A stretch of 64,000 nucleotides of DNA from an uncultured Polaribacter sp. (GCF_947501385.1 NZ_CANMVP010000001.1:124001-188000), one strand, 5' to 3'. Numbered from the stretch's first letter, positions 9,748 through 19,957 are shown. A program made the numbers and translations. Notes: generated by a model from the sequence alone, not told the origin.

Positions 9748-9813
9748 CAAATAAATCAAAAGAGGTTAAAAAGAAATTAATATCAAATTAAATTAAAATT
9801 AATATGGAGTTAA
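9748..9813 (-). promoter_or_regulatory. Promoter with five in-phase 11-bp NNNTTAA repeats, upstream of the haem protein
   Basis: The likely -7 box is TTTATTTG on the minus strand (9748-9755, one mismatch to TAnnTTTG). After 7 nt, five heptamers follow at exact 11-bp steps (plus-strand reading): AGGTTAA 9763, AAATTAA 9774, AAATTAA 9785, AAATTAA 9796, GAGTTAA 9807. All five carry TTAA, the cleanest array of the four. The box lies ~45 nt before the proposed ATT start, which fits that start. Confidence 0.78.
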
Positions 9814-9898
9814 ATATGATAAAACTTTAAAACATTGGTTTAATAATGAGCTATGCCAATTTTTTGTTATAAAATCTCATTCATGGTATTTAAAAATT

Positions 9899-12235
9899 TT
9901 AGTCTTTATTCAATTCTGAACTCAAAGAATAAGGCGCATTTTCAGGTTGGTTTCCCCAATTCAAATTTGGACTATCTGTCATATTAAAATTAAAAAATCC
10001 ACCTTTTTGAATGTCTTTAAATTTAATAAAATTGTTATTGTATGCTTTGCCATTTAGTGAAGTAGATTGAATGTAAAAGTTACTTTTTGAATTGTTATGA
10101 GCATTAATGGTAAAAGAATTTCCGTTTTGTAAAGACAAGGTAACTTTATCAAATAACGGACTTCCAATTACATATTCATCTACAGCGGGTGTTACAGGAT
10201 AAAAACCTAATGCACTAAAAACATACCAAGCAGAGGTTTGTCCATTATCTTCATCGCCACAATAACCATCAGGAGTTGCCGAATATAATTTAGTTAAAAC
10301 TTCTCTTATTTTTTCTTGTGCTTTGTATGGAACTCCTGCATAATTGTACAAATAAATCATATGCTGAATTGGTTGATTTCCATGCGCATAATTCCCCATA
10401 TTTACAATTTGCATTTCTCTAATTTCATGAATAGTTTCTCCATAATAAGAATCATCAAAATCTGGTGGCATTGTAAAAACAGTATCTAACTGCGCCACAA
10501 ATTTGTTGTTTCCTCCCATTAAATTAATTAAGCCTTCTACATCATGGAAAACAGACCAAGTATAATGCAAACTGTTTCCTTCTGTAAAAGCATCTCCCCA
10601 TTTTAATGGATTAAATGGGGTTTTAAAAGTACCATCTTCGTTTTTTCCACGCATTAAATTGGTTTCAGCGTCAAACACATTTTTGTAATTTAAAGATTGC
10701 TGATAATATTTTTTAGCAATTACAGGTTTACCCATTTTATCTGCCATTTGTGCAATTGTAAAATCTGCATACGCATATTCTAACGTTCTTGCCGTATTTT
10801 CTTTAATGCCAACATTATAAGGAATAAAGCCTAGCTTATTATAATAATCTACACCTTCTCGCCCAACAGAACTGTAAGGTCTGCCTTTATTTACGGTTGC
10901 ATTTTTTAGCATTGCTTCAAATAAAGTTTCAGCAACTTTATTATCTTTAATATTACCTTTTAAATAGGCATCAGAAATTAAAGTAGCAGAATTAGAACCA
11001 ATCATACAATCTCTATGTCCAGGACTAGCCCATTCTGGCAACCAACCAGATTCTTTATATGTATTTGCCAAACCTTCCATAATTTGCCCGTTCAATTCTG
11101 GATACATCAAATTAAAAAACGGAAAAACGGCCCTAAATGTGTCCCAAAAACCATTGTCTGTAAACATGTATCCAGGTAGCACTTTCCCATTATAAGGACT
11201 GTAATGAACTACTTTATTATTTTTATCGAACTCGTAAAATTTTCTTGGAAATAATAAAACTCTGTATAAGCACGAATAAAAAGTTTTTAAATTATCTGTA
11301 TTGTTATCTTCAACTTTTATGCGGTTTAATTCTTTTTCCCAAGCATTTTTAGCTTTGGTTTTGGTAGTTTCAAAAGAATCGGCTCCTATTTCTCTATTTA
11401 GATTGATCAATGCTTGTTCTGGGCTTATAAATGAAGATGCTACTTTTGCATGCACAACTTCCCCTTTTTTTGTTTTAAAGCCAATAATTGCTCCCACATG
11501 CTCCCCTTCGCTATATAAAGTGTTTTTTTGCAATTTCCAATTAGCTGCCCAGGTATGATTTATTTCGAAATCTTTATCAAACTGAACCACAAAATAATTA
11601 TGAAAATTATCTGGAACGCCACCACTATTATTTCTGCAATAGCCAATAATTTTACGTTCTTCAGGAATAATTTTCACCATAGATCCTTTAAAAAAACCAT
11701 CCACTATTATATAAGAAGCATCATTTTCTGGAAATGTAAATTTAAAATGTGCGGCTCTTTCTGAAGGTGTAACTTCTGCAACAACATCATAATCTGCTAA
11801 ATATGTTTTGTAATGATAAGGTTTTACGGTTTCTGCTTTATGTGAAAACCAAGATGCACGTTCATCTTCCTGAAACTTTAATTCTCCTGTAACCGCCATC
11901 AAAGAAAACGCGGCATAGTCATTAATCCAAGGACTTGGTTGATGGGTTTGCTTAATTCCTCTAATTTTATTTTCGTTGTATTTATAGGTCCAGCCATCTC
12001 CCATTTTAGAAGTCATTGGTGTCCAAAAATTCATTCCCCAAGGTGTCGCAATGGCAGGATATGTATTTCCGTTAGAAAGACTAAATTTAGAATCTGTTCC
12101 CATTAACGGATGTATATAATCTACTAAAGAAATATTTTTATGAATCGTGGTTATATTTTTCGATTGAATATTTTTATCTTCTTTACAAGAGAAATAAGCA
12201 GTAATTAGTACAAATATGCAGAGTATTTTACGCAT
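9899..12235 (-). CDS. GH92 alpha-mannosidase, lipoprotein
   Basis: This is a 778-residue exo-acting, calcium-dependent inverting alpha-mannosidase of family GH92. It has a lipoprotein signal with the cysteine at residue 17 (ITAYFSC). Family landmarks are the N-terminal HPLMGTDSKFSLSNGNTYP, the WTPMTSKMGDGWTYKY loop, EGNSLHYTW (the Glu expected to be the general acid), NYAHGNQPIQHMIYLY and GDEDNGQTSAWYVFSALGFY (the conserved acidic pair). The length is normal for the family. It is the last gene of the eight-gene minus-strand operon, 15 nt after the ROK kinase. Linkage specificity (alpha-1,2, -1,3, -1,4 or -1,6) cannot be read from the sequence. It probably trims mannose from oligosaccharides in the periplasm or at the outer membrane. 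Confidence 0.92.
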   Translation of the reverse strand: MRKILCIFVLITAYFSCKEDKNIQSKNITTIHKNISLVDYIHPLMGTDSKFSLSNGNTYPAIATPWGMNFWTPMTSKMGDGWTYKYNENKIRGIKQTHQPSPWINDYAAFSLMAVTGELKFQEDERASWFSHKAETVKPYHYKTYLADYDVVAEVTPSERAAHFKFTFPENDASYIIVDGFFKGSMVKIIPEERKIIGYCRNNSGGVPDNFHNYFVVQFDKDFEINHTWAANWKLQKNTLYSEGEHVGAIIGFKTKKGEVVHAKVASSFISPEQALINLNREIGADSFETTKTKAKNAWEKELNRIKVEDNNTDNLKTFYSCLYRVLLFPRKFYEFDKNNKVVHYSPYNGKVLPGYMFTDNGFWDTFRAVFPFFNLMYPELNGQIMEGLANTYKESGWLPEWASPGHRDCMIGSNSATLISDAYLKGNIKDNKVAETLFEAMLKNATVNKGRPYSSVGREGVDYYNKLGFIPYNVGIKENTARTLEYAYADFTIAQMADKMGKPVIAKKYYQQSLNYKNVFDAETNLMRGKNEDGTFKTPFNPLKWGDAFTEGNSLHYTWSVFHDVEGLINLMGGNNKFVAQLDTVFTMPPDFDDSYYGETIHEIREMQIVNMGNYAHGNQPIQHMIYLYNYAGVPYKAQEKIREVLTKLYSATPDGYCGDEDNGQTSAWYVFSALGFYPVTPAVDEYVIGSPLFDKVTLSLQNGNSFTINAHNNSKSNFYIQSTSLNGKAYNNNFIKFKDIQKGGFFNFNMTDSPNLNWGNQPENAPYSLSSELNKD

Positions 12236-12250
12236 CTTTTTTTCTTAAAA

Positions 12251-13375
12251 TTAGTTTTTATTTTTAGCATCATCCAATTTATGAATTGCAAAAGCAAAAG
12301 CGCCTAAAGCAATTGATTTACTGGTGCTATTTTTTGAAACTCCCACTCCAGTTCTTAAAAAAGGATCGTAATTTATTTTTTTATCAGTTTTTGGAATTGT
12401 AATCTCTTTTTGCTGTCCTTTTAAAAACAGCGTTCTTTCATTCTCATCTTCTAAATTATATACTTTAGGAACTAATCTTTTTAAATGGCTATTATTATAA
12501 AGTTTAAAAGAAGAATTCATTTGCTGAAACATGGCTGGTGCAAAAAGTTCATATGCCGCAGAAACGCCACCACCAAGAATTACGATACCATCAAAAAGGG
12601 TAATAATATTTGCAAGTGCTTCTCCTAACACTGTTCCAAAATCATTAAAAGTAGTAATCGCTGCTTTTCTATTACCTGATTTTTCACCTTTACCAATCTT
12701 AAAAATTTCTAAGGGAGAACCTACTTTGCAGATATCTAAATTTGCTTTTTCAGCATAATTTCTTCGAATTCCTTCTCTACTTAAATGCTTTTCTACATGA
12801 TATTCAGGATTCAGAACATTTCTTAGCAACCAAGCTTCGCCAGCGTTACAGTTATCTCCATGAACCAATTGCCCGTTACAAACTAATCCTAAACCAAAAC
12901 CTGTACCCAATGTAATACCTATTAAATTATTGTGTTTTCTAGAAATTTTCATTTCTGAAAGTGCTGCATTTATTGCTGGCAAATTGCCAAATAAAGCTTC
13001 GCCATACGCAAATAAATTACCATCATTATTAATAAAGACAGGAATTTTAAAATAATGTTCTAACATGGGACCTAAAGCAACGCCTCCTCTAAATGAAGGT
13101 AAATTTTGCAAATTGCCAATAATTCCATTTAAATAATCTGAAGGACCAGGAAAAGCAAAACTTATGGCTGAAGGTTTTTCAGTTAGCCCATTTTTTATAG
13201 TTTCAAAACCTTTAGTTATTGTTTCTAAACATTTAGACAATTTATCTGAATTAGGATGTAATCTTACAGGTTTTATAATTTGTTCGTTATTTTGAATGGC
13301 AGAAAAAACAAAATTTGTACCACCGGCATCTAAAGTCATTACAATTCTCGGGTCATTCTTTATTTCATTTTTCAT
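12251..13375 (-). CDS. ROK-family sugar kinase (likely hexose/manno-kinase)
   Basis: This is a 374-residue cytoplasmic kinase. It opens with the phosphate-binding motif LDAGGTNFVFSA, has FAFPGPSDY and INNDGNLFAYGEA with the conserved catalytic Asp region, and ITLGTGFGLGLVCNGQ. The zinc-binding Cys cluster typical of many ROK glucokinases and repressors is not seen, and there is no N-terminal helix-turn-helix, so it is an enzyme rather than a ROK repressor. It sits between mannose-6-phosphate isomerase and GH92 in the PUL operon, so phosphorylation of imported mannose (and perhaps fructose or glucose) at C6 is the natural role. Substrate choice is inference. At 374 residues it is somewhat longer than the common ~300. 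Confidence 0.85.
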   Translation of the reverse strand: MKNEIKNDPRIVMTLDAGGTNFVFSAIQNNEQIIKPVRLHPNSDKLSKCLETITKGFETIKNGLTEKPSAISFAFPGPSDYLNGIIGNLQNLPSFRGGVALGPMLEHYFKIPVFINNDGNLFAYGEALFGNLPAINAALSEMKISRKHNNLIGITLGTGFGLGLVCNGQLVHGDNCNAGEAWLLRNVLNPEYHVEKHLSREGIRRNYAEKANLDICKVGSPLEIFKIGKGEKSGNRKAAITTFNDFGTVLGEALANIITLFDGIVILGGGVSAAYELFAPAMFQQMNSSFKLYNNSHLKRLVPKVYNLEDENERTLFLKGQQKEITIPKTDKKINYDPFLRTGVGVSKNSTSKSIALGAFAFAIHKLDDAKNKN

Positions 13376-13447
13376 GCTGAAATTTGTTCTTCAAAAAAGG
13401 GCTATACTTTGTGATTTTTTAGGTGTGCTGATTAGATATTTGGTAAA

Positions 13448-14650
13448 TTATGGAGCCGTTGCTTTGTACAAAATTGATTTGTTTTGCGCGTTAATTTTAT
13501 AAGAAGCATTGGCAAGAATTAAAACTGCATCTCCTCTTTTAAGAGAAATTTCTGTGTCTTCTTCAGCGATGATCACTGTACCTTCTAAAACGATTAAAAT
13601 TTGTGCAGTTTTTGAAGTTCCAGTATATTTTTCTTCTTTTTTCAATGAAATTTGACTCAATTCAAAATCTGGAGCAGGGCTTTTATAAATACGTTCTACA
13701 CCATCTTTTTGCAAATCTCCTTTCATAATATTGGGCACAGTTGGCTCAAAAGTAACATGTTTTAACAATTCTGGAACATCTACATGTTTTGGTGTTAATC
13801 CTCCTCTTAAAACATTATCTGAATTTGCCATCAATTCCATATTTTGTCCTTCTAAATACGCATGAGGAATTCCTGCGTCTTGAAAAACAGCTGCTCCTTT
13901 ACCTACATTTACAATATTAAAAAAGTAAATTGAATAAATACCTTTGTCTAAAACTGAGGTATTTGTTGCAGAATCTACTACTTTTGCAGCCCAGTAATCT
14001 GGATTTGATTTTTTGATTTCACCAGCTTTATATTTTGGTAAAATTCTATCTATTAAAGGTTGCAAAATTTTATTGCTTTCTTCCGTAGATTGCTCCATCA
14101 CATTTTTATACAATTCAAAATAACCTTCCTTCTTAAAAATGGGCAATAAATGAGAAAATTCAGGAATACTTTTTAAAGTTGCAATTATTTGATCTTTTGG
14201 TAAAAAACCATGCAACAACCAAAAGTCACTTAACGCAACCATTATTTCTGGTTTATGATTGTCATCTTTATAATTTCTATTAGTTGCAGTTAGTGGAATT
14301 TTTAATTCATTTTCTTTTTTAAAACCTTTTTCTGCTTCAATTTTAGTTGGATGCACTTGAATGGACAACATTTCTTTTACATCTAAAACTTTGAACAAAA
14401 AAGACAATCGTCCAAATTTATCTGCAATATTTTCACCTAATTTCTCTGATAAATTTTCACTTAAAAATGTATTTAAAGGAATTTCATCATTTCCAACAAG
14501 TACTACTGATGGTGCATTATTATGAGCTCCAAGCCAATATTCAGCACATTTTTCTCCATTAGATTCTATATCTATTAAATTTGGAATAAATTGAGTACCA
14601 CCCCAAGCATAATTTTGAATTTTTCCTTTTAGAGAATATATTTTCGACAT
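13448..14650 (-). CDS. manA: Class I mannose-6-phosphate isomerase
   Basis: This is a 400-residue cytoplasmic zinc enzyme that interconverts mannose-6-phosphate and fructose-6-phosphate. Diagnostic stretches are the N-terminal KGKIQNYAWGG, the metal-binding QVHPTK and DDNHKPEI segments, and GIPHAYLEGQNMELMANSDN with the conserved His and the NSDNVLRGG signature. A C-terminal cupin-like half follows. Placed between a GH99-like gene (31 nt upstream) and the ROK kinase (72 nt downstream) in one operon, it completes the route mannose -> Man-6-P -> Fru-6-P. This metabolic pair is the best evidence that the locus degrades a mannose polymer. Confidence 0.93.
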   Translation of the reverse strand: MSKIYSLKGKIQNYAWGGTQFIPNLIDIESNGEKCAEYWLGAHNNAPSVVLVGNDEIPLNTFLSENLSEKLGENIADKFGRLSFLFKVLDVKEMLSIQVHPTKIEAEKGFKKENELKIPLTATNRNYKDDNHKPEIMVALSDFWLLHGFLPKDQIIATLKSIPEFSHLLPIFKKEGYFELYKNVMEQSTEESNKILQPLIDRILPKYKAGEIKKSNPDYWAAKVVDSATNTSVLDKGIYSIYFFNIVNVGKGAAVFQDAGIPHAYLEGQNMELMANSDNVLRGGLTPKHVDVPELLKHVTFEPTVPNIMKGDLQKDGVERIYKSPAPDFELSQISLKKEEKYTGTSKTAQILIVLEGTVIIAEEDTEISLKRGDAVLILANASYKINAQNKSILYKATAP

Positions 14651-14681
14651 TTTTATTATTTAAGGATAAAGTTATAAAAGT

Positions 14682-17048
14682 TTATTGAACTACTAATCTT
14701 TTCGAAGAAACAAAACCATCAATACTAATTTTTGCTATATAGATTCCTTTTCCTAAATCTTTTGTAGGAATTTTATAATGATGTGTGCCTGAATTAAATT
14801 CCTGTAATTGAGCTTTCTGTGATACAGTTTGCCCTAAAACATTTATCAACTGTACAGAAACTTTAGCTGATTTTTTCAAAGTAAATTTGATATTTACATC
14901 AGATTTTGTTGGGTTTGGATACATTTCAAAAAAGACATCTTTACTAACACCTTCAACAGATAAACTTTTATCTAGCAATTGAATTCCGTCTATTCTAGTA
15001 GTTACTTCGCCACTTTTAACTCTATACAATCTAAACCAATTAATGCGGCTTAAATCTGGCGTACCTATTTTGCTGGCATCTTTAGTTTCTAGTCGAATAA
15101 GATTCCAACCATTTTCGAGATTTTTTAAAGCCCAACTATACTCTTCACTATCTGCTCTTCCAGAACTACTTATTTCTACTTGATTATCGTTTTGAAATTT
15201 TGTTATATCTGATACATAATAATAAAATTGCAAAGTTGTATTTTCTACACCACCTTCTGCATTGTAGACACCTTCAAATTTTTTTGAAAATTCATCTGTA
15301 TTTGAGCCTGTAAATTCTATGGCAGCAGCTCCTTGAATTTTGTCTGTTGTTGTGATACTTGTTTTACTAGATTCCCAACCAGTAATAAAATCACAGTCGT
15401 CAAAATATTCACCACTTGTACCCACAGAAATCAGCCTGTTGGGAGTAAAAGCACCAAAAGATTCAACATTTTCTTGTTCAATTCTCCATTGAAAATCTTT
15501 AAAGCAATTCGCAGCAGGTGAGGTAATATTAAAAGTAAAAATTTTCTCTTGATTAGGTGCAATAGCATCGCCTTCTAATAAGTCTACTTTACTTAAACCC
15601 CAAGTAGCGTTTCCTGCTGGGTTTTGACTTTTTAAGACATAACCTGAAGCTTTTGTCCAAGTTGTTCTTCCAGAATTTCTCATGGTAATGTTTACAGAAA
15701 TCGTCTCATTTATAGCCATAATTACAGGAATATTTTGTTGTGATACAAATTCAGACCCATTACCCATCGAGGTTGCAGGTTTAATGGGAATTGTACTTGT
15801 TAAAGAAATAGAACCCTCTAACATTTGTTGTGTTTGATCTGCTAACTGCAAATACCAATCACTTGGTAATGAAACACCATCTATATCTAATGGAACTAAA
15901 ATTTCTGTGGCTTCTACTGGATTCTGTGATTTCGTTTCTACAGTTTTAAACATGGCTGTTGCTTCATCTACTTCATCAAACATGGCTACATATATGTATT
16001 TTGCTCCTGCGTCTATTGCATTAAAAGCTTGTCTCCAATAAAATTTTCCACCGTTTCGTGGAATTTGATTGAAAGTACCTGCTTCTCTTTTAAGGTTTAA
16101 CCAAGAAAAGCCTGGCCAAATTACTGGCATATAATCCACATTATTTTTTGCACATTCTGCTAAATCTGGTGCAATATTGGTCACTTTCCAAACATTTGCT
16201 GCATTTTCATTACTATATCTGCCAACTGCCCAAGGGCTAATCATGTCTAAAGAATTATATATCTCTCTCCATCCTGAAGCACTTTCTGATGATCCGCTCA
16301 AAGTTCTCCAACCATCTGGTACACCACCCATTACATACGCTTGGTATTTAGGAGCGGCATCTTTGTGAAAATAATCTATAATTTTTTTAAATGTAGCTAC
16401 CGTTAATCCTCTATTTTTAAAACCAATTCCCCAAATAGCTACTACGGGTCTTCCGTCTTCTTTTACGTACCCATCTTGATTTAAAATATCATAATTGTCT
16501 ACTAAATATTCCCAATCGTTAATGAGCTTATCATACATATTGCCATCATCTCTAACGCCAGACAAATCATACATCACAGAAAAATGTCTGTCGTATTCTG
16601 TTGACGCTGCTATTACATTTTGTAATACATTGTTTCGAGCTTTAAAAAATCTTGGATCTGAAACTTCACTTAAAAAACGTTGTAAATGAACACCATGAAT
16701 GTTATACTCTTTCATCCATTTAAAATGGGTTCTTGTAGTACTTAAATCATGAGACGAAAATAATTGTGCAGTAGAACCGTCTGCATAGGTCATGTTGGTA
16801 TCATACCCTTTTTCGTATTCAGACATATCTGGCCACATATCTATGGTGAAATTTTCTGGAGAAGGATTTGTTGTACTTCTAAACCAATGCCTCCATTCAT
16901 TAGGGCCAGAATTATCTCCTTTAGCTAAAAACCAACCTTGGTATCCCATCATCACTTTCCCTTTCATCTCATCTTGAGACCAGCTTAAATTTGAAATACA
17001 TAAAGTTATTATTAATAATATTATGGAGTTTTTTTTATTTATTTTCAT
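14682..17048 (-). CDS. GH99/GH71-like hydrolase with accessory beta domains and T9SS tail
   Basis: This is a 788-residue secreted protein: signal peptide to about residue 24 (ISNLSWSQ), then a TIM-barrel hydrolase domain (~28-390) with the hallmarks shared by all three paralogues here: MGYQGWF, HFKWMKEYNIHGVHLQRF, VMYDLSG, a 'PVVAIWGIGF' strand and YVAMFDEVDEATAMF with clustered acidic residues. It continues with an Ig-like NBR1/FW-type domain (~430-540, MRNSGRTTWTKASGY), a jelly-roll domain that could bind carbohydrate (~550-690), and a T9SS sorting domain (FEMYPNPTKSDVNIKF). Families GH99 and GH71 include endo-alpha-mannan and alpha-glucan enzymes; the closest match is the GH99/71-like group, so endo-acting cleavage of the mannan backbone at the cell surface is inferred. 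It is the only one of the three with a T9SS tail. Confidence 0.78.
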   Translation of the reverse strand: MKINKKNSIILLIITLCISNLSWSQDEMKGKVMMGYQGWFLAKGDNSGPNEWRHWFRSTTNPSPENFTIDMWPDMSEYEKGYDTNMTYADGSTAQLFSSHDLSTTRTHFKWMKEYNIHGVHLQRFLSEVSDPRFFKARNNVLQNVIAASTEYDRHFSVMYDLSGVRDDGNMYDKLINDWEYLVDNYDILNQDGYVKEDGRPVVAIWGIGFKNRGLTVATFKKIIDYFHKDAAPKYQAYVMGGVPDGWRTLSGSSESASGWREIYNSLDMISPWAVGRYSNENAANVWKVTNIAPDLAECAKNNVDYMPVIWPGFSWLNLKREAGTFNQIPRNGGKFYWRQAFNAIDAGAKYIYVAMFDEVDEATAMFKTVETKSQNPVEATEILVPLDIDGVSLPSDWYLQLADQTQQMLEGSISLTSTIPIKPATSMGNGSEFVSQQNIPVIMAINETISVNITMRNSGRTTWTKASGYVLKSQNPAGNATWGLSKVDLLEGDAIAPNQEKIFTFNITSPAANCFKDFQWRIEQENVESFGAFTPNRLISVGTSGEYFDDCDFITGWESSKTSITTTDKIQGAAAIEFTGSNTDEFSKKFEGVYNAEGGVENTTLQFYYYVSDITKFQNDNQVEISSSGRADSEEYSWALKNLENGWNLIRLETKDASKIGTPDLSRINWFRLYRVKSGEVTTRIDGIQLLDKSLSVEGVSKDVFFEMYPNPTKSDVNIKFTLKKSAKVSVQLINVLGQTVSQKAQLQEFNSGTHHYKIPTKDLGKGIYIAKISIDGFVSSKRLVVQ

Positions 17049-17084
17049 ATTTGTTTTAAATTTAGATTCTAGAGACTGTTTAAC

Positions 17085-18467
17085 TTATTTTTCTGTATTT
17101 AATAGTTTGCTCATAATAGCAACAGTAGTTTTATATTCTTTTTTACCTGCTAGATTGTGATATTCAATTGGGTCATTTTTTTGGTCATATAATTCCTTCC
17201 CAGATTTCCCGTTATTCCATTCAATATATCTATAGTTTTCATTTTTAACCATTCTACCAATCATGTTTCCACGAGTTGTAACAGCTCTAACTTCAGATCT
17301 AAATGATTTTGTAGGGTTTTCTACAACATCCGCAAAACTTTCTCCTTCTAAATATTTTGGGGTATATTTTAAATTCATTAATTGAGCTAGTGTAGGGTAG
17401 ATGTCTATAAACTCGAACATGCTATTAGATTTTACGCCTTTCTTTCCTACAGCATTCCCAGCAATAATAAATGGAGCATTTGTTCCTTTTTCAAAAACAG
17501 TTACTTTGTTCCACCAATTATGTTCTCCTAAATGATACCCATGATCGCCAAAGAAAACAACCAATGTATTTTCTAATTGTCCAGATTCTTTTAAAGCCTT
17601 CATTATCTTACCAACTTGCGCATCCATAAAACTTGTACACGCATAATAAGAGCGTAAAAATTCACGCTTATCCTTATCATTAAATTTGTTAAAGTTTTTA
17701 GTTTCTTGAGGCAATGTAAATTTGTAAGGAGGTTTCCAACCTTTAGATAATTTTGGTGGATTGCAGTCCTCTAAAGGATATATATCAAAATACTTTTTTG
17801 GGGCAATAAAAGGATCATGAGGTTTTTTTAAACCCACCGCTAAAAAGAAAGGTTTTTCTCTTTTTGTTTGTATTAATTCTACTGCTTTTTGTGCAATCTG
17901 CCCATCTTCTTGATCTTCATCTGTACCTTCTGCAGCTTGCCAAGTACACCATTCTAAAAAGCCATTTGTAAGGTTTCTTTTTGAGCCTTTTTTGCCCAAT
18001 TCTGTAACTTCAAAATTATAATATGCATCCCAAGCTTTTGCATCTCCATGATCTCCCATTCCATGAAAAATTTTGCCCAAACCAATGGTCTCAAATCCGT
18101 TTTTCTTAAATAAATTTGGAAGTGTAATTTTAGCACCTAACACATTCTGTAAAGGCGTTCTATTATCTAATATATTGATATTCTCTGGGCGCAAACCGGT
18201 TAAAAAAGAACCACGACTTGGGCCACAAACTGCATAATTAGCATAGGCTTTATTAAATTGAATTCCAGATTTTGCCAACGCATCAATATTTGGTGTTTTT
18301 ACAATTGGATGTCCATACGCACCTAATGTGGTATTTAAATCATCAACCACTATAAAAAGCACGTTTTTGTCTTTTTTAACAAGGCTATTTGTTGCTATTT
18401 CTTTCTCAGAATTTTTACACCCTATGATGATCAGGCAAAAAGATATGAATCGTATTATTTTTTTCAT
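17085..18467 (-). CDS. S1-family sulfatase, iduronate-2-sulfatase-like, lipoprotein
   Basis: The 460-residue alkaline-phosphatase-fold sulfatase has a lipobox at Cys17 (LIIIGC). The formylglycine motif is C81-G-P-S-R, so it needs activation by an anaerobic- or FGE-type maturase encoded elsewhere. Metal-binding VVDDLN and FFGDHGYHLGEH segments are present; the overall pattern (DDLNTTLGAYG, KKPHDPFIAP) is that of iduronate-2-sulfatase-like members. It lies 17 nt after the preceding sulfatase and 36 nt before a GH99-like gene. Its presence points to sulfate groups on the mannan. The sulfate position attacked cannot be read from the sequence. Confidence 0.88.
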   Translation of the reverse strand: MKKIIRFISFCLIIIGCKNSEKEIATNSLVKKDKNVLFIVVDDLNTTLGAYGHPIVKTPNIDALAKSGIQFNKAYANYAVCGPSRGSFLTGLRPENINILDNRTPLQNVLGAKITLPNLFKKNGFETIGLGKIFHGMGDHGDAKAWDAYYNFEVTELGKKGSKRNLTNGFLEWCTWQAAEGTDEDQEDGQIAQKAVELIQTKREKPFFLAVGLKKPHDPFIAPKKYFDIYPLEDCNPPKLSKGWKPPYKFTLPQETKNFNKFNDKDKREFLRSYYACTSFMDAQVGKIMKALKESGQLENTLVVFFGDHGYHLGEHNWWNKVTVFEKGTNAPFIIAGNAVGKKGVKSNSMFEFIDIYPTLAQLMNLKYTPKYLEGESFADVVENPTKSFRSEVRAVTTRGNMIGRMVKNENYRYIEWNNGKSGKELYDQKNDPIEYHNLAGKKEYKTTVAIMSKLLNTEK

Positions 18468-18483
18468 TTACAGATTATTTAGT

Positions 18484-19893
18484 TTAAAACGTTGCTTTAA
18501 ATTTTTTGTATTCTAACATTAGTTCTTTTACAATTTCAGCGTTTAAAGAAGCCAGATCTTTAGATTCTGTTGGATCTTTTTCTAAATCAAATAATTGTAT
18601 TTTATTTTTGGGTTTTTCAGGAGAAACACCAGGATAATCTGCAGGAGTTGCTTGCCCTTCTGTCTGAGCAATAATTGTTGTACCATCTGGGGCTCTTGGA
18701 TCTGACCAAGTTGCTAAATCTACTTTTTTACGATATCTTGGTTTGTTGAGAAACAGTTTATATTTGCCTTTTCTAACAGACATTATTTCTTCATTATGCA
18801 TGCTAAAAATGGGTGCATGCATACTATTTTTTCCTTGAAGAATGCTCGTAATATCTTTACCATCTAAAATAATATTGCTATCTAATTCTATATTTGTTAA
18901 GGTACATAGTGTTGGTAAAATATCTGGCGACCAAAGAGGAATATCAATCTTCTTATTTTTCGGAAACACTTTAGGATATTGAATCATAAATGGAACTCTA
19001 ATGCCACCTTCCCAAGTGGTGGCTTTCATGCCTTTAAACCCTCCTGAACTTCCTCCATACCAAGGACCATTATCTGACATAAAAATTACAATTGTGTTGT
19101 CTAAAATTTTTAATTCCTCTAAAGTAGCCATTACTTTACCTATATTATAATCTAGTTCTCTAATTACATCAGCATATAAGTCATTCGGGGTTTCTGGAGT
19201 ATAAAACTTATCTGAAACAGCCAAAGGTTTGTGAGGCATTGCATGCGCTAAATACAATAAAAAAGGATTTTCTTTTTGCCTTTTGATAAATTCTATTGCT
19301 TTCTCTGTATAATCTGTTGTTAAAAAACGTTGATCTACAGGTTTTTTAATCGTGTCTTTATTTTGAATAATTTGTACAGGACGCATGTCATTAGAATATA
19401 AAATCCCATAATATTCATCGAAACCTTGTGCTACAGGAAAAAATTTTGGTTTATGTCCTAAATGCCATTTTCCAATTGCTTTTGAAATATATCCTCCTTT
19501 TTTAAAAATTTCTGGTATTGTTATTTCATCAGGATGTAAACCTTCGTTATCGATTTCTACACCTGCATCTGGTGTAGGGTTTTTTGTTAATCTATGACGT
19601 AAAGGAAATCTTCCTGTTAATAACGTTGCTCTAGAGGGTGCACAATATGGAGTTGGCACATAAAAGCTTGTGCTACTTACTCCGTTCGTTCCAATTTTAT
19701 CAATATTTGGTGTTTTGTATTTTTTTTGTCCGAAAGAAGAAATATCTCCATACCCTAAATCATCAACGAGTATAATAAGTACATTGGGTTTGTTTTTTAT
19801 AACAGAATGGGTTTCTGATGTTCTGCACAACACAAATAAACTAGAAATTGTAATTAAAAAGAATAAAATACTTTTCAAACTTTCGCTTTTCAT
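18484..19893 (-). CDS. S1-family arylsulfatase-type sulfatase, exported
   Basis: This 469-residue sulfatase has an N-terminal hydrophobic export signal. Motifs are NVLIILVDDLGYGD for metal binding, the formylglycine site C84-A-P-S-R, AIGKWHLGH and IFMSDNGPWYGG. It differs clearly in sequence from the adjacent iduronate-sulfatase-like protein, so the two probably remove sulfate from different positions or different sugars of the same glycan. The C-terminal LFDLEKDPTESKDLA is typical of the family. It is internal to the GH92-GH99-sulfatase-sulfatase-GH99-manA-ROK-GH92 operon, between a GH99-like gene (64 nt) and the other sulfatase (16 nt). Confidence 0.88.
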   Translation of the reverse strand: MKSESLKSILFFLITISSLFVLCRTSETHSVIKNKPNVLIILVDDLGYGDISSFGQKKYKTPNIDKIGTNGVSSTSFYVPTPYCAPSRATLLTGRFPLRHRLTKNPTPDAGVEIDNEGLHPDEITIPEIFKKGGYISKAIGKWHLGHKPKFFPVAQGFDEYYGILYSNDMRPVQIIQNKDTIKKPVDQRFLTTDYTEKAIEFIKRQKENPFLLYLAHAMPHKPLAVSDKFYTPETPNDLYADVIRELDYNIGKVMATLEELKILDNTIVIFMSDNGPWYGGSSGGFKGMKATTWEGGIRVPFMIQYPKVFPKNKKIDIPLWSPDILPTLCTLTNIELDSNIILDGKDITSILQGKNSMHAPIFSMHNEEIMSVRKGKYKLFLNKPRYRKKVDLATWSDPRAPDGTTIIAQTEGQATPADYPGVSPEKPKNKIQLFDLEKDPTESKDLASLNAEIVKELMLEYKKFKATF

Positions 19894-19957
19894 AATTTTA
19901 AAACTTATGTATTTGATAAAACAAAAAAAAAGACATATTTTGAATTTTGAGAATTAC

